Shown here piece by piece: positions 24,410-35,285 of a DNA stretch of 64,000 bases. Under the pieces are notes generated by a model. It was given only the letters and a program-made list of their open reading frames with translations, did not search any database and was not told the DNA's origin. Position 1 is the first letter of the stretch. Each line of letters opens with the position of its first letter. A program made the position numbers and the translations under genes. Origin of the DNA: Lycocorax pyrrhopterus obiensis (lineage: Eukaryota; Chordata; Aves; Passeriformes; Paradisaeidae); contig JACSVZ010000009.1 of assembly GCA_014706295.1 (NCBI GenBank), positions 38,753,768 through 38,817,767 of the forward strand, written 5' to 3'.

Positions 24410-24685
24410 TCCGAAGCTGCGTCGGGCGGCGGCGGCCGGGGCAGCATCCGAAAAGCATCAGGGCAGAGCGGGCAGCGTGAGGGCGAGAGAGGCGCGGGGC
24501 GGGAGGTGTCCCCACGCACAGTTCAGCCTGCCCCGTGTCGGAGGAGCGTGCTGAGGGCCTTCCCTGCTGTCAGGCTCAGTGTGTTTGGCAGGGAGTCAAT
24601 TCCGTGTGCCTGCAGCCCCGGGCGAGGCGGCCGTGCAGCAAGGCCGCGTCACTCGCTGGGCCTGGGCCGGCGCCGTGCTCAGCTG
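24410..24685. promoter_or_regulatory. CpG island
   Basis: High GC with many CpG dinucleotides, including 'gtcgggcggcggcggccgg' at 24421-24439, 'gcgcggggcggg', 'gggcgaggcggccg' and 'gggccggcgccg'. It is unique sequence, not a minisatellite. CpG islands usually mark promoters, so an unannotated transcript start (for example a lncRNA) or a polycomb-type element is possible. The 120-codon plus-strand frame crossing it (24395-24757) has no recognisable domain. No convincing exon structure was resolved. Confidence 0.6.
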
Positions 24686-24781
24686 GGCACAAGGATTTTC
24701 CTCAGGAAAAACACTGAGATAGGGAACGCACCTCAGCAGGAACCATTGCACAGGTGATGTGCACAACCAAGAGAACCCACT

Positions 24782-24945
24782 GTCCAGAGAAACTGGGATT
24801 CCTCATCCCGGGAAGTGTCCAAGGCCAGGTTGGACAGGGCTTGGAGCAGCCTGGGATAGTGGAAGGTGTCCCTGCCCATGGCAGGGGGTGGGGATGGATG
24901 GGCTTTAAGATCCCTTCCAACCCAAACCATTCCATAATTCCATGA
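24782..24945 (+). mobile_element. CR1 LINE 3' fragment
   Basis: Sense CR1 from a diverged 'gtccagagaaactggga' through 'gggaagtgtccaaggccagg', 'ttggacagggcttggagcag', 'tgcccatggcaggg', 'gatcccttccaacccaaacc' and an 'attccataattcca' tail. It lies about 100 bases past the CpG island. Confidence 0.9.
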
Positions 24946-25835
24946 AGAGCCATCCTCTCCATCCAGCAGCTGGTGCCTCCCGTTTATCCGGAGGTGGCAC
25001 GGCAGCTGTGGTGGGTTCAGTACCTGTGGTGGGCACAGCAGCTCCCACCCAACCACATCTGCACATCCCAAACCTGCAGACCTGGACAATCCACTCGCAG
25101 CACCACTGCGATGGAATAAAGTGAACAACTCTCGAGCGTGAGGGCAAACGCTCGAAGGCAGTTTCTTGGCTCTGCCCTTTAACGCTCTGCAGTAACTCAG
25201 TGCCTACTCAAACCTTCTCTGTGGGGTAGTAATGTTTACTCATTCTGTTGTTCTTACCAGTGCTGTCATAGACCAAGTACAACCCGCTGAAAAAAATAGT
25301 AATTTTTACCTGAAAAATATTTATTTCTGGTCAGAACTTGTGTCATCTCAGCTGCACCCGAGTGGGTTGGCAATCCCTGCTCCCAGAGAGCCCTACGAGA
25401 GTTTCACAGGAGCTCCATGCAGAAACTGCTCTCGGAATGAGATTGTCCCTGTGGTGTCAACACAGGCTGTTATTAACACATTAGGTGAGAAAAAACGCTT
25501 TGTGTTATTAAATTAGTGAGAACATAATTCACATTGGGTTGGACTTGGCCTCATCATTTATGAACAGTAAATACTCCAATATTCCCAGAGCTGAATTAAC
25601 TCAGCATTCCTCAGCACGAGGGGCACAAGAGCCCCTCTTTCACCTCCCCATCACCAGAGTGACCAGATTTTGGACAAGGGACAGATTTCCAGGAAAAGTT
25701 TAGACTCACCACAAATAAATGCAGTGCCACATTACAATATTCCAAGGATCCCACAGTGATCATTGGCTCTATCCAGGTTCAATCCAACCCAAAATATTCT
25801 GGGACTCCTTTATTAACTTTTCCTCAATTTACTTT
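24946..25835. other. Unique non-coding sequence
   Basis: No gene is recognised. Positions 25200-25340 and 25480-25620 are AT-rich. At 25775-25803 the words 'caatccaacccaaaatattctggga' resemble a CR1 end, but no CR1 body precedes them. Confidence 0.4.
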
Positions 25836-25954
25836 AGGTTGGATGGGGCTTGGAGCACCCTGGGACAGTGGGAGCTGTCCCTGCCCATGGCAGGGGTGGG
25901 ATGGGATGGGATTTAAGGTCCCTCCCAGCCCAAACCTGTCTGGGATTCCATGAC
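25836..25954 (+). mobile_element. CR1 LINE 3' end fragment
   Basis: Sense CR1: 'aggttggatggggcttggag', 'cctgggacagtgggagctg', 'tgcccatggcaggggtgggatg', 'aaggtccctcccagccc' and 'tctgggattccatga'. About 120 bases of the extreme 3' end. Confidence 0.9.
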
Positions 25955-26539
25955 TGTATAAAACTTTGGCACATCCTCTCCCATTTGGGCACAGCCCACA
26001 AATGTCATCACAAAGCCGGGACAAAGACTTGTACAGCACGTGGGGATCACCCCCAGGGAATGGAGTCACGTTCCACTGACGGGGTGTTCAGGCGAATGGA
26101 ATGAAATTCCTCTGTGCCTGGTGCATCCATTCGTCCTTTGGGGATTTCAAACTCTTTCCCATCCCTCTGGAGCTGGAACCTCACAACCAGTGTGGCTGTG
26201 AGTTGGTGTCCATGGGGTCCCTTCCAAGGTGAGCTCTCCTTCTGAACCCCCCATGCCCATGAGAACAGGGAACCCGGTGCTGCAGGAGCAATGTCCCACA
26301 GAAAGGCTGAACCCCAGGGAGCACAGGTGGGGTGAGCAGATTTTCCCACCCAGAACAGGTCCCCTGAAGCCACTGAGGTGCTGCTGGAACCTTCCCAGTG
26401 GAAAAAGCCTTCCCAAGAACAGACCTGTGGGTTTAAAAATCAGTTTTGATGTGATCTAATGGCTTTTGCTGCTTTGAAAAGAACATGAAAGAGTGACAGC
26501 AATATTGAATTTTTAAAATCCTGCTCTGTCCACCTGCGG
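25955..26539. other. Unique non-coding sequence
   Basis: Mixed composition with no gene, RNA or repeat recognised. Overlapping minus-strand frames of up to 108 codons have no domain. Confidence 0.4.
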
Positions 26540-26760
26540 AGCTTTTCTGGCATTCTTTAATAAGGACTTTTACCATGTCATTATACATTTTAATTACACT
26601 GTTAAATGTCACAATCACACATGCTAATGACATCATTATACCTATTTACACCAATTATGTCATTTGATGCAATTACAGTAATTCTGCCAATACACACAAA
26701 TCAATAAAAAGGTTTTGTTTGCATTTTTAAATGAGCAATCACAAAAGAATAAATCCACTT
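26540..26760. promoter_or_regulatory. Candidate conserved non-coding element
   Basis: AT-rich, repeat-free. Several short related words recur: 'catgtcattata', 'aatgacatcattata' and 'ttatgtcatttga', which pair ATTA/TAAT cores with TGTCA or TGACA (homeodomain plus TALE-like). AATTACA words occur at 26593 and 26672. Motif clustering is visible; function is inferred. Confidence 0.3.
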
Positions 26761-27049
26761 TCTAGGAAAAGCACGGCAAGGACTCAAATACTGAAACTAA
26801 AGAAGTGACATTTGAGGCCTAGTTCTCATTTCCACCCCTATGAACAGCCAAAAACTTCCATACCCAGAAGATGACACAATCATCCTGGTATCACCTGAAG
26901 ATGTTTCCAGGAATGATTTTACACTTCCTTCCAGGTCATCCTGGGAGTGATAGGTGACAGAATTCCACAGCACCCACATTTGATCTTTAAATTCATGGAT
27001 CTTTGCTCCAAACTCCCACAAGTCAAGTTTCACAGGAGGGATAATTGTA
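26761..27049. other. Unique non-coding sequence
   Basis: No gene, RNA or repeat was recognised. Confidence 0.4.
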
Positions 27050-27184
27050 GAGCCATGGAATCCTGGAATGGTTTGGAAGGGACATTAAAGCTCATCCCAT
27101 ACCACCTCCTGCCTTGGACAGGGACATTTCCACTATCCCAGGCTGCTCCAAGCCCTTCCAACCTTTCTTGGGACACTTCCAGGC
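27050..27184 (-). mobile_element. CR1 LINE 3' fragment
   Basis: Antisense CR1: 'gagccatggaatcctggaat', 'ggtttggaagggacattaaag', 'cagggacatttccactatcc', 'caggctgctccaagccc' and 'ttgggacacttccagg'. A short loss within 'ggtttgggttggaaggg' marks it as diverged. Confidence 0.88.
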
Positions 27185-28554
27185 TCTCTCTCTGTCCAGA
27201 TCAGCACAGGGCTCACCTGAAGGCTGACATTGCATCCTACACAGAGCTGAGCATCGTGGAATGGAGGTTTTGATGCTTCCAAAACTCACCTGCTGGAGCC
27301 AAGGCCCTGTGATCATTAACAGGCTTCAGCACAAACTGGGAGCTTGCAGCAAACTGGTGCAATAAACTTTGCCAGGGTTCAAAACTTCAATTCTGTACAA
27401 GGGCTCATATCTTAAAAAAGGAAATCCAGACAAATTGGAGTGCATCTGTTAGTGCTGAACACACTCAGAGAATCGGCTCTGCCTCCAGCACCCATTTCAG
27501 TGCTCAGTACCCACATTTTCCGGGCACAAGGGTGTGGTATCAGCCAGGTAAGAGCCAACCCCCTCACACACGCACAGTTATGAGCTGGGCTGAGAGCAAT
27601 CACCAGCACTGGTGCTCACCTGGCTTGCACAAACCTGGCTTCCTCAATAATGGGCAGGGTCAAGCTCAGAGCACACCTAAGCGGAGGCTGACCTGGGCCC
27701 TGAGAGCAGCATAGCCACGAGACCCAGCTCAGGCCAGAGCAGCAGTGCAAACTGTATTAAAAAATCTATTAAAGGAATGTTATTGAATAAATGTAATTAA
27801 ACAGATTTTATGAAATAAATTTTTCTACACCTGCTTTCTACAGCTTAGTAGAAGCTTTCTACACCTGCTTAGAGCCTCCAAAACATACTTTAACCTATGT
27901 GTAAATGAAGACCATAAATTCCAGGTCTTCCCCCAAAAGAGAGGGTTCTCTTTTCCTGAAGCACTGCTGGCAGCCTACACAAGGATTCATCAGGCTTGTA
28001 GTCCAAGGCTGCTCTTTCCTCTCTCTCTACCACTGAGAAAAAGATATATTATTAAGAGATTTCATTTTTTTCTTAGTATTTAACATGATCAGTTTCTGTG
28101 TCTGGATGGTTTGAAATATGTTCTCCATTGGACAGATAAGTCTTGGGCAAATGACTGACCTTTTGAAATAATATTTATAATTTTAGAAATGTAAAACTTA
28201 ACATTCTTTAGTAATCCAATATTAAAATACATTTAAGTTGATCTATTAAATGCTACGATTCAAACTTTAAAAAAAATGTGCAATAGAAAAACATTAACAA
28301 CATGTGTGGTTTGGAAAAATTCATTTATACAGCAGTTTGCAATGTCATGATGTATTTTAAATAAAAGAGCTACAGACAAAGGTATTGATTTTAGAGACTT
28401 AACTAAATAAACAGTATGTAAATTCTGTCTTTTTCTATAAAATTGGATCAGGACGCACATATTACAGTGTCTTTTTCTGAGGGAATGACAGCGATTGAAT
28501 TTGGCAGACATTGGAATTTGGTTAAAGAGTTAAAGACCTTTGCTCTTTGGTTTG
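27185..28554. other. Unique sequence, second half AT-rich
   Basis: No gene is recognised. Positions 27740-28540 are strongly AT-rich and repeat-free. A small imperfect inverted repeat (GCTTTCTAC ... GTAGAAGC) lies at 27833-27855, beside two copies of 'ttctacacctgctt'. Function is unknown. Confidence 0.4.
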
Positions 28555-28850
28555 CAGCGAAGGCGAGCGCCGGGAAAGGACAGCGGCGTGGGGGGCACGG
28601 CCGCTGCTGGGGGCAGCTGCCCACAGGAGGTGTCACTGCCACTGCCACTGCCACTGCCACTGCCACTGCCACTGCCACTGCCAGGGGTCCCAGACAGCCC
28701 CGGCCCGGCCGTGCCCACTGCCCCGGGGTCACCTCGGGGAGCACAGCGAGGACAGGAGGACTCGGGAGCCCTCGGGGTGCCCTTCCTGGTGTGCTGGGGT
28801 GCCCTGGCAGCGCTGCCTTCGGGGGCACCACAGAGGGGCTCCTGCACAGG
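28555..28850. promoter_or_regulatory. CpG-rich patch containing a microsatellite
   Basis: GC-rich with frequent CpG on both sides of a hexanucleotide repeat ('aaggcgagcgccggg', 'gcggcgtggggggcacgg', 'ccccggcccggccgtg'). The patch starts abruptly at the end of the AT-rich block. Overlapping frames of up to 185 codons on both strands are held open by the 6-bp repeat and GC composition. Confidence 0.4.
28634..28681. repeat. (CACTGC)8 microsatellite
   Basis: Eight perfect CACTGC units. Because the unit is six bases, all frames stay open and would encode dipeptide runs (for example Cys-His or Leu-Pro on the plus strand). No evidence supports translation. The perfect copies suggest it is young or length-variable. 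Confidence 0.97.
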
Positions 28851-29048
28851 CCGTGCTCGGGATCATGCTGGGGAAAGCCTCCAAATAGAAAAGTGAACTT
28901 TGGGCTGATTTGGTCTCCAAGCCAAGCTGCTCAGGGTCTGTTTTCCCAAGCCTCACGTGGAGCAGCCCCTGGCACCCGGCGGGTCCTTCGCCCTCCCTAG
29001 CCCCCAGTCCAAAACTTGCAGACCAGCAATGCTGACCATCACGCTCTT

Positions 29049-29069
29049 AAAAAAAAAAAAAAAAAAAAA
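29049..29069. repeat. A21 homopolymer
   Basis: Twenty-one A residues without an upstream AATAAA or a recognisable retrocopied gene, so it is called a simple repeat and not a processed pseudogene tail. Confidence 0.9.
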
Positions 29070-29290
29070 GGAAGATTTATTGATAACCTTTCTAACAAAG
29101 GGAAGATCATTGCCCAAGTTCCTTATTAATTTATGCTCCTCTATAATTATCACTTAGAGCAACCACTGGAGCGCTAATAAATATATAATGAAAGCAAAAA
29201 CATAGCACGCTGCGGTGCTTAATCTGAGATTACATATTTATAACAACAAAATATGCAATTCAAGCGTAGTTCAGGGCTTTCTATCCCAGC
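29070..29290. promoter_or_regulatory. Candidate conserved non-coding element
   Basis: AT-rich unique DNA with many ATTA/TAAT cores (around 29127, 29141, 29175), 'gcgctaataaatatataatg' near 29171, and retained CpGs such as 'agcacgctgcgg'. The look is enhancer-like; conservation is not tested. Confidence 0.35.
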
Positions 29291-31229
29291 CCACCCTCTC
29301 TGAGGGCCGTTTTTTTTTTCCCCCTTCTTTGTTATGTCATTCTGCAGACAGATCCCAGGCTGTTCCCTGTCACCCACCGGAGCAAGCGGCTCAACAGCAA
29401 GCACAGTTGGACAGCCCTTAATTAGTGCTACTCGGGATAGTCAGGATGAGAGCTGTGTCAGCATCTCACTCAGATCCCCACCCGGGGGGTGCTGAGCAGC
29501 CCTGGATGCTGCCAGAGCCCCGGGCAGGGCAGGGTGGGCAGGAGGGGCCCAGCACCAGCCCCGATCCCACCCTCGGGCAGCGGGCAGGGAGCACCGGGAG
29601 CCAGGACTCGGAAAGCAGGACACTGGGTCTCTCATTCCCACCCACAGGAACACAGAGCACACTGTAGGAATGGCACTGGGAGGAGAAACACAGGGAATAA
29701 TGTACTTTGTGTTTAGTGGCCTCAAATTATTCTATCCCATTACACAAAGTATTTATTTCTTTAAGCCTGAACCAGGCAGGGTCATCAGCTCTGCCAAAAC
29801 GGTGCCAGAGAGGTAAGAACAAACAGACAAATATCAAAGTCACTCTTCAGATCGTTAAAAACTCAGCATGGAAATCCAAATACTGTTATTCAGATATTTG
29901 AATGTAAAATCCTGATTTCTTATTCAAAAAGAACGAGGCGCGATGTTTAAACTTTGCGTTTTTATGGAGATTAACAACAGATTGTCCCATAGGAAATAAC
30001 CAATTCTTGGAAAAAGCAGCAAAATTGTACATCCCCCTTACATTGCCTTGCACCTGGAGATGTTCCCAAGGAACCATGTGAAGGCATCCCAAATTTCCCA
30101 GTTTAATTTTTACCATTTGAACAATTTGCCTTCCAGTTGAAATCAGGTGGGAAGGACAGCTTGTTGTCCACATTACGTCACACCCAAAGCATCACTCCCA
30201 CGTTCCTACCCCAACAAAACGTGTTTTCATTTGATTCTGATCAACACTAGACCCAAAGTGGGGGTGACAGCATTTTCCAGTGCAAATTTGTCATTGCTTA
30301 TGAAAGATTAATAAACTGAGTGGGGCATCAGTTAATGTCTCCACAATCGGTGAGGAAACTTGGGCAGCGCAGATCATTTTCAGCTCAGAATTTCTTCCAA
30401 ATTATTTTGCTTTGAAGGATCAGTGCTCGTGGTGTGCTCAGCCATGAGCAGCAGTCACCTGAGTCAGTTCTGCTCCCAAATTGGAGTGATCCAATTTTTA
30501 AAGGGGAGCAGCTACGGATGCCTGGGGAGATGCAGAATTCATCCCTCATTTTGGGGGGAAACTGAGTAAAGTGATGAGCTCCACGAGCACCTCTCAGATC
30601 TCCACCCTCGAACAATTAAAGCCATGATCCTGAGAGAGCAAACAAAAACAAATGGGGGCTTGGTGTGTGTGTCATCCTTCTCTCTAATGCTCCAGCAGCT
30701 CCGCTCAGAGTTCAGGCAGTAAACAGGATGATTGATGGTCTTCCATGCACAAGCAGGAAAAACTGGAGATTCAGCTCCTTCTCCTGCTCCATTTTTCTTT
30801 TGCTGCTGCACCATTAGAGCTGGATGCCATCAATTTAAGCAGGTACAGGATCATACCCTAAAAATAACTCTCCTGATCTCTCCATTTCTTGTTGGAGGAG
30901 CCGGAGCCGGGGCCTCGGGCTCCTATGTGAGGTGCTCCTTGCCCGCTCCTGCCTATTCCCAGCACCAGCATCTGTGGAAACGCTCCTTGTGCACCAACCA
31001 CCAATGTTGTAGGCACGACACAGATTTAGCTGGCACAAAGCTCCCCTGATCCCACAGGAATCGCCCCCATTCCCGCAGGAATCGCCCCCCATTCCCGCGC
31101 CAGGCGCGTTCCCAGCTCCGTCCCGGCGCAGAGCCACGGTGGCTTTCCAGGCTGGTGGCAGCACAGGCTGCTTTATAAGGATGAATGAAGATGAAAAGGA
31201 AGACAAATAGAAGTGAATGAGGCACTGCT
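29291..31229. other. Unique non-coding sequence
   Basis: No gene is recognised. A T9 run near 29310, a GC-rich patch at 29470-29620, and an approximate duplicate of 'cccattcccgcaggaatcgcc' around 31043-31097. Minus-strand frames of up to 135 codons near 30835-31242 have no domain. Confidence 0.4.
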
Positions 31230-32230
31230 GGCCGTGATTCATGAGAGCCTGCAGTAAGCCTGTTAGCCTCCGCCTGGCTCCCTTCGCCGGGAATAATGGA
31301 TAGTTACAGTGTGGATAGTGACATTGTCAAACCATCAGGAATTGCTGATTATGGTGCTAAATATTGATCTCTGCTTCACATGTGTCAAAATTCTTTCTTC
31401 CCTTAATTAGAACTTCCCTAAGCACCCTCCAAGAACAAACCGAATAGATCAGATCTCCGTGAAAGGGAGTGTGATACCAGAATATAATTGTGACCTCTTG
31501 TCTTCCTCCTCTCTCTGGAGTTTTGAGATGACTTCAGCTGTCTATCCTGCCCTTCCCAGCACATGTGATAATCATACTCATTTTTCCCAATCTAACCATA
31601 GGAAGATTTTTCCAAGGCTGTGCTTTTCATCATTTCAACCCACCGGGGTTGCAGTCAGATGGCAGCGAAACTTAAAGTGCCAGAAGGTGCCTTTTTCTAT
31701 TTGTTTGTTTCATGGTACACTGCACCAGGCAATGACCTGTGGCAGGAGTGTCACACAACACGGAGACAGGTTCACCCAATCAAAGGGAGCCTGAAAATTA
31801 ACACAGATCCCTTCATTTCTTCATGCGGGATCGGGGAAGGGCAATTTAATGGATGTCAGAGTCCTCTGATTATCACCCTGCAATCACGGGCGATAAAAAA
31901 TTAACTTTTGTTATCATGATTACTCTGCATTATTTGTATTAAAAGCACATTTCCTCATCAAGGGAGTCATGACAATTAGTACTAATTTTGTATTACTGTT
32001 CAATCATCTTTCCTACTCTTTACAGTATTTATAATATAAAATAATGAAAGCCTGTGATGTATGGTTTCAATTTACTCCACAAACTGAGCACTTAAGTCAT
32101 TTATCTTAGTTTATCTGTAATATACTGGGGCTCAGGGTTTTTTGTATTGTTTTTCTTAAACATGACACGGTGGTACATTTACCTTTAGTTTGATGTGCTT
32201 GATAAAAATCAATACTTCATTAAAAGATTC
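31230..32230. promoter_or_regulatory. AT-rich block, candidate conserved regulatory element(s)
   Basis: One kb of repeat-free DNA. Positions 31240-31400 hold 'gattcatgagag', 'ccgggaataatggatag' and 'gctaaatattgatctctg'. Positions 31850-32220 are very AT-rich with 'tgattactctgcattatttg', 'gacaattagtactaattttg' and 'ttaaataatgaaag'-like words. TAAT and CATGAT cores are frequent. It has the composition of deeply conserved enhancers. The 111-codon frame at 31459-31794 has no domain. Confidence 0.38.
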
Positions 32231-32700
32231 CCCCAAAATTGTTCAGAGCAATTTCAGCAGAGGAGAGGGAATGGGGAAGGAGGAAGGGGCTCATCTGTAA
32301 CCCACTAACATTTATATAACCACGCAGGGCTGCGCTGTCCAGGGCCAGCTTCTGCAGGAGCAGGGATAGAGACGTGCAATTTGTGGGATTGTGAGGAGGG
32401 CAAAAGGAGCAGAAGGGCCCCGTTCTCTCGCCGCTCCCCGGGAAGCCAAAATAAAAACCACAAATGACAGAAAAAAGGGGAGTCACTCCCCAGGACAAAA
32501 CTCCACGGGAAGTGCTGCAACAAGTGCTCGCTGTCACCTCTTCCCCCTCATCCCCAGCCCAGGGCACAGCAGCCAAAAATGACCAATACATTTAATTTTC
32601 AGTGGCTCTATTTGAAGCTCTTTGGTGGAGGCATCCCTTGCAGTCACAGCACTGCCCTGTGCTGAATGGGAGATGACCTTCCCCAGCAGACTGACAACAA
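32231..32700. other. Unique non-coding sequence
   Basis: No gene, RNA or repeat was recognised. The minus-strand frame at 32220-32591 (123 codons) has no domain. Confidence 0.4.
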
Positions 32701-32955
32701 CCACAGAACCACGGAATTGTGAAGGCTGGAAAAGACCTTTAAGATCACCAAGTCCAGCCATCAACCAGCACCGTGTTCACCACCAAGCCCTGTCCCTGAG
32801 TGCCACATTCACAGGTTTTTGAGCACTTCCAGGGATGGTGACTCCACCACTTCCTTGGGCATCCTGTCCCAACGCCTGACAGTCCTTCCCATGAAGAAAT
32901 GCTTCCTAATATCCAGCCTCAAGCTCCCCCGGCTCCACTTGGAGCAGTTTCCTTA
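32701..32955 (-). mobile_element. CR1 LINE 3' fragment
   Basis: Antisense CR1 of the older-consensus subfamily: 'ccacagaaccacggaattg', 'aggctggaaaagacctttaa', 'gatcaccaagtccagcc', 'ttccagggatggtgactcca', 'ccacttccttgggcatcc', 'cccatgaagaaatgcttcct' and 'aatatccagcctcaagc'. The following sequence to about 33120 may hold further diverged CR1 body but could not be aligned by eye. Confidence 0.92.
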
Positions 32956-34942
32956 CAGCATCCCAGCAGAACAGGAGTGCCGGGCTGGCCTGGCAGTGGA
33001 CACGGGCAGTGCTCCTGCTCTGTGCTGAGGGAGACAGGCAGGAAGAGCCTCCCTGATCCGCCAGCTTGGGCAGGAATTCACTGCCAGGAATCACATCTGG
33101 AGTCCCCCAGCTCCTCCTCTCGCTCCATCCAGCAGCCTGTGCTGAGCCACTGGACAAGCCCAGGAGGACCCTGGCCACAGCCCAGCCCAGAGCCAGCCCT
33201 GCCCCAGGACCCACCTTCTGAGCCCAAAGAGCTGTCACCAAAGACACCTGGTGCATGCAGACCCCGTGGTGTCCTCAGGAAAGGACTGTGGAAGTATCTG
33301 TTACCAACCAGCTGCTGAGCATCCAACCAGGCTGTTTCTCAATTCACGTTCCCCCTTACGAATTTTCATTCCTCACGTTGCCTTTTGGCCATGAGGAGAG
33401 ACGCGAGGCTGGCTCTGCTCTGCCCAAGTCCCAGCCTCGTGGGGCAATGACACAGAACAGGCCAAGGCTCTGCCCTTCCCCTGCCAGACTGGGACCCTCC
33501 TCCATGCACAGGGTCTGCACGAAGGGGGTCTCGCACTCCTGTGGCCTCAAAATAGGAATACAGAAAAGCTTTATCAAGTCACGCTCGCTGTGTGATTTGA
33601 ACTCATTTTGAGAGCCAATTACGCTTCTAGACCAGCAGAAATACGTCTGATCAGGTAACCAGGGGTCAGAGCTTTGCTCACCTAAAGATCACTGACCTGG
33701 CTCCGGGGCCGAGGTCCCCCACACCCCAGGAGGGAAACTCTGCTGATGAGGCAGAACCACGCACAGGGCTTAAGCTTTTAAAAATATTGCACCTGCAGAT
33801 CAGCAGGAGCGGGAGGAAAGCACATCATTCCTTTATCCACGGCGCAGATTTCGAGTAATTCAGGGGAGGCAAATACGATGCGATCAATAAAGCAGCTCCG
33901 TGCCTTCCACACTCACGGCCTCCTCATGAATCTTAACCAAGAGAAATAATAATAAGTGACAGAGAAGGTTTCTGGTACTTTAAATAAGCAAGTGAGCCTC
34001 CTAAAGCTAGGAGCAACATTCTCTGGATATCAAAAATAATAACTGGTTGTGCAGCAGTGCAGCATGGAAACACAAGGGTATAAGATATACTGTACTTTAA
34101 GCTCTGTTTGATGAATCTGAGCACAGTTCCTGGGGGATAGATTACTTTAAACCATGCTCTTTTACTTTCTAATCCTGACTTGATTTGATTTGTACTTTAA
34201 TACAGCTGCCTGGCAATTCAACAGCAAATAGAGACTATTTATGTAATCATATTGTAAGTAGTGGGACAAGAAGAAACTCTCTAGAACCTTTTTGGAAAAT
34301 AGTTTGTTGTACTTTTTTATTTATTGAACAGCAGGGCTTCGGGCTTTTCAGTGCTCATTATAATTGGTTTTCTGCTTGAACTTTCAAAAACTGTCATGTC
34401 AATACTCAAACAGAATTTTTTTGCTTACTATATGGCTGTGGGCTCTATTTTCTCATGTGCTACTTGGCAAAGTTCTTGTAATATCTTAGAGGCAAGTTCT
34501 AGACTCTGAGTTGCTATTTCAGAAACTGGAAGGCAGGGTTATTTTATCTCCCCCATTGTTCTTGTTTGCCTTCCCAGAATCCTGCAGCGCCATTTGCTGG
34601 GATTCAGTGAGCTGGGGAGGAGGCTGCCAGCCTGCTCCAGGCTCCGTGTCCGCTCCGGAAGCACTGGTGGAGCGGGGCCTGCTCCTAAAAATGGGTGTGG
34701 GGCTCACCCCCAGCCTGTCCCTGTGAGGAACAAATATTCCTGTGCCAACAGGGACAGAATCCAGTGAATGATGAGAAGATCTATGGGGCAGCAATTAGAG
34801 ACCCACTGGCTGATTTCAGGCATCTCCTCGTGCCCAGTTTCCATGCTGGAGTTCTGCCCAGTTCCCCTGCACCAGGACTGGGGTTGGATCCCAGTGGAGG
34901 GGTTGGCTCGGTCCAGCCATGCAGGACTGGAGCTGCTCCACT
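32956..34942. other. Unique sequence with a candidate AT-rich element
   Basis: Positions 32956-33350 are GC-rich. Positions 33550-33660 and 33820-34500 are AT-rich with retained CpG ('ggcgcagatttcgagtaatt', 'aatacgatgcgatcaataaag') and could be regulatory. Positions 34600-34940 are GC-rich. No gene was recognised; frames of up to 139 codons lack domains. Confidence 0.35.
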
Positions 34943-35285
34943 CCTCAGCACCCAGCCCTGCCCCTCAGCACCCATCCCTAACCCTCAGCACCCATTCCTA
35001 ACCCTCAGCACTCAGTCCTGCCCCTCAGCACCCATCCCTAACCCTCAGCACCCATCCCTAACCCATCCCTAACCCTCAGCATCCATCCCTAACCCTCAGC
35101 ACCCAGTCCTGCCCCTCAGCACCCATCCCTATCCCTCAGCACCCATCCCTAACCCATTCCTAACCCTCAGCACCCAGTCCTGCCCCTCAGCACCCATCCT
35201 AACCCTCAGCATCCATCCCTAACCCTCAGCATCCATCCCTAACCCTCAGCATCCATCCCTAACCCTCAGCACCCATCCCTGCCCC
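34943..35285. repeat. 20-bp minisatellite with telomere-like CCCTAACCCT core
   Basis: About 17 imperfect copies of a unit near CAGCACCCATCCCTAACCCT. A second variant has 'CAGTCCTGCCCCT' in place of 'CATCCCTAACCCT', and some units have an extra 'aacccatccct'. The unit contains CCCTAACCCT, matching 1.7 vertebrate telomere repeats, but never forms a pure telomeric array. The G-rich complementary strand could fold. Confidence 0.95.

Noticed and set aside
25775..25803. CR1-end-like words before the 25836 copy
   Set aside because: No adjoining CR1 body, and the match is limited to a few short words.
28443..29000. 185-codon frame with a dipeptide run
   Set aside because: The run is encoded by (CACTGC)8, and frames are open on both strands through it.
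28960..29070. Possible processed pseudogene ending in A21
   Set aside because: No AATAAA signal and no recognisable gene-like sequence before the A-run.
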